Shown: positions 58,026-64,000 of the stretch, piece by piece
How the letters are laid out: each line of letters begins with the position of its first letter
How positions within the stretch are numbered: the stretch's first letter is position 1
From: Shewanella sairae
GTDB lineage: Bacteria; Pseudomonadota; Gammaproteobacteria; Enterobacterales; Shewanellaceae
Reading direction: 5' to 3'
NCBI RefSeq assembly: GCF_023283535.1
Contig: NZ_JAKILT010000016.1
Coordinates: 1 to 64,000 of the forward strand
DNA: 64,000 bases
The notes under the pieces: model-generated
What the model was told of the DNA's origin: nothing
The model's input: the letters and a program-made list of their open reading frames with translations, nothing else
Databases searched by the model: none
Translations under genes and position numbers: made by a program

Positions 58026-59219
58026 TTAGCTATTTTTGACGAATTGAACTAGTCGAGAAACAAGATCTACATCATTTATCGCATCGATTGGCCATTGCTT
58101 TGCGTGTTGCTGCAACGGCAAATCGGCTAAATTTAGTTGTTGCCAGTGCTCGCTGGTCTCAGCAGCTTGCTCTTGGTTAAAGGCAAGGTTGAGTGCTTTC
58201 CAGCTATTCGCTAATTCTGGCGGCAGATTATTACAGTAAAGCTGCATAAAGGCATCTAATTTTATTAGATGATAGTCATCTTCTTGCACATATATGTGCC
58301 AAATGAACGGTTTTGCAGCCCATTGAGCGCGTAAAAACGAATCTTCACCCCTAACGATATTAAAATCACAGCTCCAAAGTAGCTTATCGTAGCCTTCTTG
58401 ATCTGTCATCGGCAAAATATGAATGACTAAATTATTGAGTTTAATTTGGCTGCCTGCAGATATTTCATCAACAGAGCAGGGCAGTAACTCAACTAAGCTA
58501 TTAAGGCAACGTCCTTTTGGGATCAGCGCATGCACAGTTTGCTCGCTATGTTGCCACAGCTGACATAGTGCCAGTAAAGAAGCGGTTTCATAACTAAAGA
58601 TACTCACGACGGTATCACTCGCTTTTATTCCTTGAAGGCCTAGGCTTTCAAACAAATTTAAACGATTGTTAATATCGGCCTGCCAAACATCACGCTGCCC
58701 AAATAACTGTTTTTCGCAAATTAAGCCGCCGGTTTTATCAGTAAAGCCCGGGAAGTAGAAATACTTCTTTAGGCCACTGGTTTGCATTGATGGTAGGCCG
58801 TGACAGCCTTCAACCCAGGATTCTGCGCTCAGGTATTCCAGATTTAGCCAAACGGGTGGCTTTGGCTGAGTAGCATCTTCAGCATAGTGTTGCTTGGCAG
58901 TTATTAGCTGTTGCTTTACCTGTGCAGGTAATTCACAAGCAAATGCCTCTATGAGTACATCTCCGGCATAATAACCAGCTTTAAGCGGCTCAGACCATTG
59001 ATTAATTTTGATGCCAAAATGAGTTTGCGTCACTAGCTTAGGGTCAAGCTGCGGCAAAATGTGCTGAAAACTGTTTAAGTCATCGACCCAGAGAGTGACA
59101 TTTATTTTATGTTCAACTGCCAACTGTTTCGCAAGTCGCCATGTCACGCCAATATCGCCATAATTGTCGACTACAGTACAAAATATATCCCAATTCTGTT
59201 CTGTGTTTTGACTTGCCAT
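58026..59219 (-). CDS. earP: Protein-arginine rhamnosyltransferase EarP
   Basis: EarP transfers rhamnose from dTDP-beta-L-rhamnose to Arg32 of EF-P. The 397-residue GT-B fold protein has the N-terminal DIFCTVVDNYGDIGVTWRLA motif with the catalytic aspartates, and the C-terminal GEDSFLRAQWAAKPFIWHIY region that binds the nucleotide sugar. It lies directly upstream of efp, the usual arrangement in Shewanella and Pseudomonas. dTDP-rhamnose genes are not in the window. Confidence 0.92.
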   Translation of the reverse strand: MASQNTEQNWDIFCTVVDNYGDIGVTWRLAKQLAVEHKINVTLWVDDLNSFQHILPQLDPKLVTQTHFGIKINQWSEPLKAGYYAGDVLIEAFACELPAQVKQQLITAKQHYAEDATQPKPPVWLNLEYLSAESWVEGCHGLPSMQTSGLKKYFYFPGFTDKTGGLICEKQLFGQRDVWQADINNRLNLFESLGLQGIKASDTVVSIFSYETASLLALCQLWQHSEQTVHALIPKGRCLNSLVELLPCSVDEISAGSQIKLNNLVIHILPMTDQEGYDKLLWSCDFNIVRGEDSFLRAQWAAKPFIWHIYVQEDDYHLIKLDAFMQLYCNNLPPELANSWKALNLAFNQEQAAETSEHWQQLNLADLPLQQHAKQWPIDAINDVDLVSRLVQFVKNS

Positions 59220-59286
59220 AGTTAAACGCTCACGGTAATCGCCTATTAAGGCTGTTAATTAGTCTTTTTTGTCTCAGATAAATGAG

Positions 59287-59316
59287 ACAAAAAAGCGGCA
59301 TTATCTGCCGCTTTTA
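59287..59316 (-). terminator. Terminator downstream of fldA
   Basis: AAAAGCGGCA and TGCCGCTTTT form a hairpin around TTATC, with T residues following on either strand. On the minus strand it lies just after the fldA stop and before earP. Confidence 0.85.
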
Positions 59317-59362
59317 ATGAGAGTGTACATTAGCCAGAAAAGGCTAAGTGCATGACTCTTTT

Positions 59363-59890
59363 TTAGTCTTCAAGCTCTGCTAAACACATCTCTTCATAGA
59401 TTTGTTTAACCCAAGCATCAACACGTTCTTCAGTTAGTTCTGGTTGACGGTCTTCGTCAATACCTAGACCAACGAAATGGTTTTCATCGGCTAAGCCTTT
59501 AGACTCTTCAAAGTCGTAACCCGCTGTTGGCCAGTGACCAATAACAACTGCGCCACGTGCTTCAACGATTTCGTTGACCATGCCCATAGCATCAAGGAAG
59601 TACTCAGCGTAATCTTCCTGATCGCCACAACCAAAGATTGCGACAAGTTTATCTTCGAAGTTGATTTGCTCAAGTTCAGGGAAGAAATCATCCCAGTCAC
59701 ATTGTGCTTCACCGTAATACCAAGTTGGAATGCCGAAAATCAACAGATCGTAATCTGCGATTTGTTCCTTGGTACTTTTGGCAATATCTTTCACCTCAAC
59801 CATTTGCTTGCCCAGTTTCTTCTGGATCATTTTGGCGACGGCTTCGGTGTTGCCTGTATCAGACCCGAAAAAAAGACCTACAGTTGCCAT
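59363..59890 (-). CDS. fldA: Flavodoxin I
   Basis: FldA is an FMN electron carrier. The FMN phosphate loop GSDTGNTE is at residues 9-16, the long-chain flavodoxin insert is present, and the length is 175 residues. The isoalloxazine-binding loops PTWYYGEAQCDWDDF and GCGDQEDYAEYF are intact. It lies downstream of ybfE as in E. coli. Confidence 0.95.
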   Translation of the reverse strand: MATVGLFFGSDTGNTEAVAKMIQKKLGKQMVEVKDIAKSTKEQIADYDLLIFGIPTWYYGEAQCDWDDFFPELEQINFEDKLVAIFGCGDQEDYAEYFLDAMGMVNEIVEARGAVVIGHWPTAGYDFEESKGLADENHFVGLGIDEDRQPELTEERVDAWVKQIYEEMCLAELED

Positions 59891-59946
59891 TGTTGTTCCT
59901 TTAATATCTAGTTAACTATTAATGGTGTGCGTGTTTTTAAAAGTGG

Positions 59947-60219
59947 TTAATCTCTAACCTGCTTTTGAAGTATAGATTCGATTAGTTGACTGCGGCTGAT
60001 ATTACTGGCCATAGCCTGTTCATTCAAGGCGTCATACAAATCTTGTGACACCTTTAACTCTATTCGTTTTAATCCGTTTGCTCTGTCACGCTGAATTTGG
60101 TTTCGTTTATTAATTTTTAGCTGTTGGTCCCGCGGCAAAGGATTGCTGCGAGGCCGACCACGTCGCTTTTCTGTTGCAAACAGATCAATGGTGGTTCTAT
60201 CTGATGTTTCTTTTGCCAT
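59947..60219 (-). CDS. ybfE: YbfE, LexA-regulated ribbon-helix-helix protein
   Basis: The chosen ATG at 60219 starts a 90-residue protein (MAKETSDRTTIDLF). The frame is open further upstream, but that part overlaps the DUF2788 gene in another frame. A basic AT-hook-like patch (KRRGRPR) and a C-terminal ribbon-helix-helix (LKRIELKVSQDLYDALNEQA...SRSQLIE) suggest DNA binding. It is LexA-regulated in E. coli; I did not find a clear LexA box nearby. Its neighbours match the E. coli order. Confidence 0.8.
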   Translation of the reverse strand: MAKETSDRTTIDLFATEKRRGRPRSNPLPRDQQLKINKRNQIQRDRANGLKRIELKVSQDLYDALNEQAMASNISRSQLIESILQKQVRD

Positions 60220-60230
60220 TGAGTTCGTTT

Positions 60231-60452
60231 TTAACCGATACCTGAGCCTTCCCAGGTCATCTGTATAATCCCTTTTGCAATAAACCCGGCGCAGCCGAGA
60301 AATAACACTAACCAAACGATGTAACGCCCAAACTTAGGCACTTTGCCTTCTTTGAGCACATCTTGAATGGCCATACCGATAAAAAAGAAAATGGCAGCAA
60401 AAAACAGGTTTAAGCCTAACGCTTCAATCTGCTCCATATATTGCATTAACAT
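60231..60452 (-). CDS. DUF2788 family small membrane protein
   Basis: The 73-residue product has two membrane helices (about residues 13-33 and 43-63), separated by the loop QDVLKEGKVPKFGRY, as in the DUF2788 family. Function unknown. It sits between ybfF and ybfE. Confidence 0.8.
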   Translation of the reverse strand: MLMQYMEQIEALGLNLFFAAIFFFIGMAIQDVLKEGKVPKFGRYIVWLVLFLGCAGFIAKGIIQMTWEGSGIG

Positions 60453-60548
60453 TCGCCATTCCTTTCTAGGCCAAAAAATTTGCGCGAATATACCATATAA
60501 GTTTTCTAACGGCTATATGCTTTACACGTGTCTTAAGTTAAAAATGGC

Positions 60549-61307
60549 CTAATGAGTTGTGATGAAATCTTTAACTATACGATTAAAAATGCTGGCTTTT
60601 TGTGCATGTAGCCAATGTCCAGTACCTTCAATTGTTTTGGCTTTTACATTTGGAAACTGCTCAACAATACATTGCCGATAATCAGCGACAACATAGTCAG
60701 AATCACCGCCACGAACGAACAGGCAGGGACCTGTGTAAGTTTTATCGAATGTTGGCCAGGCGATGATATCGGGGTAACTTTGTTTTAATCCCGCAAGATT
60801 CATTTTCCAGCCAAAGCCATGTTCTGTGCGCGTAAGAGATTTTAATAAAAATTGTGCAGTGCCGTCATCGATATCATGTGCTTTCATATGTGTTAGCGCT
60901 TGACGGCGATCTTTTAGTTCCGTTAACGGCATAGACTCCAGTGCAGAGAAGACTTTGTCATGACGACTTGGATATGTGACAGGTGCGATATCTGCAACAA
61001 CCAGTTTATTCACTTTGCTTGGGTAAAGTAATGCGGTTGCCATCGCTATTTTTCCGCCCATTGAATGTCCAATCAGGCTGGCATCAGGAAAGCCTAATTT
61101 GTCCATTAGCTGTACCACGCTCTGTGCGAGTGAAATGTAGTCCATGGTGGCAACTTTTGGGCTTAAGCCATGATTAAGTACATCAACGCGGACAACAGTA
61201 AAATTTTGCTCGAGTTCTTTACCTAAGGCTTTTAGATTGTCTAGGTCGCCAAAAAGGCCATGGATGAGAATCACGGCAGGACCTTGGCCGCTGATATTGT
61301 AATGCAT
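60549..61307 (-). CDS. ybfF: Alpha/beta hydrolase YbfF (esterase)
   Basis: The 252-residue hydrolase has the oxyanion region LIHGLFGDLDNLKALG, nucleophile motif GHSMGGK and the acid/histidine near GGDSDYV and GTGHWLHAQ. YbfF of E. coli hydrolyses acyl-CoA and methyl esters in vitro. It is divergent from seqA, in the same arrangement as in E. coli. Confidence 0.9.
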   Translation of the reverse strand: MHYNISGQGPAVILIHGLFGDLDNLKALGKELEQNFTVVRVDVLNHGLSPKVATMDYISLAQSVVQLMDKLGFPDASLIGHSMGGKIAMATALLYPSKVNKLVVADIAPVTYPSRHDKVFSALESMPLTELKDRRQALTHMKAHDIDDGTAQFLLKSLTRTEHGFGWKMNLAGLKQSYPDIIAWPTFDKTYTGPCLFVRGGDSDYVVADYRQCIVEQFPNVKAKTIEGTGHWLHAQKASIFNRIVKDFITTH

Positions 61308-61582
61308 TATCGTACACGCCTATAAAACTAACTTGGCGCAGATTGTGCCTTGGATGGCTGCAGAATCCAACAGATTGGTCCAAAAACATCATCAAAGCAC
61401 AAAATGTAATCAAAGATCGCTTAGATAATATGAACTTTCACCGTTTGATCGCAGTTTTCATTTAATGGCGCTTTATCAAGGCACTAAACCTCGCTACACT
61501 GAGCAAATAATTCGGGATCGTTTTGCGATCGTTCGCAAGCTACAACACGATTCCGCTATTTTACTTAAGGAAGACTACCATT

Positions 61583-62140
61583 ATGAAATATATCGAAGTT
61601 GATGAAGAGCTTTATCGACATATCGCCAGTAAGACTGAACAAATTGGCGAAAGCGCTTCGGATATTTTGCGCCGTATTTTGGGATTACAAGTTGAATCCG
61701 TGGTTGAAGCTGCCCCTGAAGAGATTAGTCATCCAAGCTTAGAGCAGGAACCGGTAAAAAAAGCAAAGGTCGCTACTGTTGCTCCTGTTACGGCAAAAGC
61801 CGTTTCTAAGTTCAGCCATCTTATTGATGCAGAGTTGCTGGCGAGTCAAAAAGGCGCGGTAGGGCGGTTCCTTTTTATTTTAGATACAGTGTATCAGGCC
61901 TCTCCAAAGCAATTTGAGCAGGTACTGCAGATCCAAGGACGTGATCGTTTGTATTTTGCTACGTCTAAAGACGCTTTATTAAAAGCCAGTAAATCAGCTA
62001 ACCCGAAAGAGATTGGGCAAAGTGGTTTCTGGGTTACGACTAATAACAATACAGCGAAAAAGCGAACTATTTTATCTGAGGTATTATTACAGTTCAAAGC
62101 AGATGAAGAACAAGTAACGCAAATCGTTGAAAAGATTTAG
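61583..62140 (+). CDS. seqA: Replication initiation regulator SeqA
   Basis: SeqA binds hemimethylated GATC and sequesters oriC after firing. From the ATG at 61583, which follows AAGGAAG, it has 185 residues: the N-terminal oligomerisation part (MKYIEVDEELYRHIAS...SASDILRRILGL), a variable linker and the C-terminal DNA-binding domain (KGAVGRFLFILDTVYQASPKQFEQVLQIQGRDRLYFA). The open frame extends upstream, but that part has no family match. It is followed by pgm as in E. coli. Confidence 0.95.
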   Translation: MKYIEVDEELYRHIASKTEQIGESASDILRRILGLQVESVVEAAPEEISHPSLEQEPVKKAKVATVAPVTAKAVSKFSHLIDAELLASQKGAVGRFLFILDTVYQASPKQFEQVLQIQGRDRLYFATSKDALLKASKSANPKEIGQSGFWVTTNNNTAKKRTILSEVLLQFKADEEQVTQIVEKI

Positions 62141-62216
62141 TGACATAAAGTCATCATATATATTAGTTAAGTTAACCGTGATTAAAACCAATCACGGTTA
62201 AACAAGGAGAAAGTCT

Positions 62217-63857
62217 TTGGCTATACATAAGAGAGCTGGATTGATTGCTGAGCAAAAGGATTTGGTCAATATCCCGAAACTCGTTAGCCTATATTATCGC
62301 TTAACCCCAGATGTTAATAATGTCACTCAACAGGTGACATTTGGCACATCGGGCCATCGTGGTAGTGCATTAAACAAAAGTTTCAATGAAGCGCATATTA
62401 TCGCGATTGCCCAAGCGGTAGTAGATTACCGTACACAAGCTGGCATTACAGGTCCGTTAATACTGGGTATTGATACCCACGCATTGTCTGAGCCAGCAGC
62501 ATTATCAGTGATTGAAGTGTTGACCGCTAACGGTATCAGTGTTGTTACTCACCAAAATGACGGCTATACCCCGACACCTGTGGTATCACACGCAATTATC
62601 TGTGCTAATAAAGCGAGCAGCGGAGCGCAAGTCGATGGCTTGATTGTGACGCCATCACATAATCCTCCACAAGATGGTGGCATTAAATACAATCCTCCTC
62701 ATGGCGGTCCTGCAGAAGGTGAGATCACTAACTGGATCCAAGATAAAGCTAATCAATACCTCGCTAATGGTATGAAGGGCGTCAAACGCAGCAGTTATAG
62801 TGATGCTCAAGCAAGTGGTTTGTTGATTGAGAAAGATCTGATTACACCTTATGTTGAAGATCTTGCTAATGTGATTGATATGCAGGCGATTGCTGATTCT
62901 AAAGTGACGTTAGGTATCGATCCTCTAGGTGGTTCAGGGATCCACTACTGGCAGCCGATCGCCGATCATTATGGCATTAACCTCACTTTGGTTAACGATA
63001 AAGTTGACCCAAGTTTCAGCTTTATGACCTTAGATAAAGACGGCAAAATTCGAATGGACTGTTCATCGCCTTTTGCGATGGCAAGCCTACTGCAACACAA
63101 AGATAGCTTTGATTTGTGCTTGGCGAATGACCCTGATTTTGATCGACATGGTATCGTTTGCCCAGGTAGCGGCTTAATGAACCCTAACCACTTTCTTGCG
63201 GTAGCAATTGATTACCTTGTTACCCATCGTCCAGAGTGGACGGCGGATATGGTGATTGGTAAGACATTAGTCTCCAGTGCGATGATAGATAAAGTGTGTG
63301 CGATGCACAACAAGCGGATGTCAGAAGTGCCGGTAGGCTTTAAATGGTTTGTTGAGGGCTTAGCAAATAGTGAGTTCGCCTTTGGCGGCGAAGAAAGTGC
63401 CGGTGCTGCATTTTTAAGAATCGATGGTACAGCTTGGTGTACTGATAAAGACGGCTTTATTCTTTGCTTACTTGCAGCAGAGATCCTTGCTGTTACCGGT
63501 AAAACACCACAGCAGCGCTATGATGAGCTAGAAGCGCAGTTTGGTCAGAGTTTTTACCAGCGTATCGACAGCCCGGTGAGCTTAGAAGATAAAGCTAAGT
63601 TTTCAAACATCAGCGCAGAATCGATTGTGAGTGACACGTTAGCAGGTGATAGCATCACCCAAAAACTCACCCATGCTCCGGGTAATGGTGCAGCAATTGG
63701 TGGCATTAAAGTGGTCACCGATAACGGTTGGTTTGCTGCGCGTCCTTCGGGTACCGAAGCGTTATTTAAACTGTATGGCGAAAGCTTTGTCAGCCAAGCG
63801 CACTTAACTCAGCTATTAGAAGAAGCCCAAGTTATTGTGGCTCAAGCACTGACGTGA
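62217..63857 (+). CDS. pgm: Phosphoglucomutase (alpha-D-glucose type)
   Basis: Pgm interconverts glucose-1-phosphate and glucose-6-phosphate. The 546-residue protein has FGTSGHRGS near the start, the phosphoserine loop IVTPSHNPPQDGG, metal-binding DPDFDRHG, the sugar loop GGEESAGA and the C-terminal phosphate loop RPSGTEALFKLYGE. It starts at TTG after AAGGAGAAAG, 76 bp behind seqA. Confidence 0.95.
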   Translation: MAIHKRAGLIAEQKDLVNIPKLVSLYYRLTPDVNNVTQQVTFGTSGHRGSALNKSFNEAHIIAIAQAVVDYRTQAGITGPLILGIDTHALSEPAALSVIEVLTANGISVVTHQNDGYTPTPVVSHAIICANKASSGAQVDGLIVTPSHNPPQDGGIKYNPPHGGPAEGEITNWIQDKANQYLANGMKGVKRSSYSDAQASGLLIEKDLITPYVEDLANVIDMQAIADSKVTLGIDPLGGSGIHYWQPIADHYGINLTLVNDKVDPSFSFMTLDKDGKIRMDCSSPFAMASLLQHKDSFDLCLANDPDFDRHGIVCPGSGLMNPNHFLAVAIDYLVTHRPEWTADMVIGKTLVSSAMIDKVCAMHNKRMSEVPVGFKWFVEGLANSEFAFGGEESAGAAFLRIDGTAWCTDKDGFILCLLAAEILAVTGKTPQQRYDELEAQFGQSFYQRIDSPVSLEDKAKFSNISAESIVSDTLAGDSITQKLTHAPGNGAAIGGIKVVTDNGWFAARPSGTEALFKLYGESFVSQAHLTQLLEEAQVIVAQALT

Positions 63858-63921
63858 GTTGTTATTGATAGCGTTGATGACATTAGGCTAAGCGTTATTT
63901 AGGTTGAGTCATCGTCATTAG

Positions 63922-63947
63922 AAAAGGCACCATCAGGGTGCCTTTTT
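63922..63947 (+). terminator. Terminator after pgm
   Basis: AAAAGGCACC and GGTGCCTTTTT form a hairpin around ATCAG with a T run. Confidence 0.9.
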
Positions 63948-64000
63948 CATTATGGGGTAATTAAAAAACTTATTTATAGTAAAAACTTAGTAGCTTATAT

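Noticed and set aside
1..64000. CRISPR array, tRNA, rRNA or insertion sequence
   Set aside because: No regularly spaced repeats, no cloverleaf-like or rRNA-like sequence and no transposase-like protein was seen on reading the window.

Overview
The window looks like a chromosomal segment of a marine gammaproteobacterium, most probably Shewanella. The reasons are the gene content and order: the hya hydrogenase operon followed by hypF and hypBCDEA, a cyo bo3 oxidase operon, long-form isocitrate lyase with malate synthase G, an Arg32-type EF-P beside EarP, and fldA-ybfE-DUF2788-ybfF next to seqA-pgm. The species call is an inference from protein sequences, not from a database match. No rRNA, tRNA, CRISPR array, transposase or integrase was found.

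Layout. Bases 1-4,900 are an accessory region: an unknown small ORF followed by an attC-like hairpin, an NAD-dependent epimerase-like gene, about 1 kb of non-coding DNA with two diverged repeat copies, and an AT-rich two-gene operon that I read as a GapS4a/GapS4b-type anti-phage pair whose second gene is frameshifted. Bases 5,000-7,300 hold a DUF3612-type regulator divergent from a stand-alone piece of malate synthase G. Bases 7,500-9,300 hold an RsmB-type RNA methyltransferase and YjbQ. Bases 9,434-21,453, all on the minus strand, encode a membrane-bound uptake [NiFe] hydrogenase (hyaABCD), a HypF-related accessory protein, hypF (interrupted by an in-frame stop) and hypBCDEA, with two FNR-like boxes.

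Bases 22,100-27,551 carry a small membrane protein and cyoABCDE (quinol oxidase and heme O synthase). Then come an M3 peptidase lipoprotein, asnS, a small membrane protein, a Nudix CoA pyrophosphatase, pabB, class I fumarase, an S9 peptidase, an ABM-domain protein, a small membrane protein and a frameshifted pseudopilin. Bases 40,495-45,517 hold the glyoxylate shunt (aceA, a divergent LysR regulator, malate synthase G). Bases 45,844-49,930 hold creBCD and a DUF2809 gene. They are followed by adhE, a MarC family gene, a dGTPase homologue plus yfbR (dNTP/dNMP control), alaA, efp-earP, fldA, ybfE, a DUF2788 gene, ybfF, seqA and pgm.

How the parts fit: the window joins anaerobic or microaerobic energy metabolism (hydrogenase, AdhE, FNR-like sites) with aerobic respiration (bo3 oxidase) and acetate/C2 use (glyoxylate shunt). 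Three reading frames are broken by one base or one codon (gapS4b, hypF, pseudopilin). Each is either a real lesion or a sequencing error, and this matters most for hypF, because the missing tail carries a predicted metal ligand needed for hydrogenase maturation.
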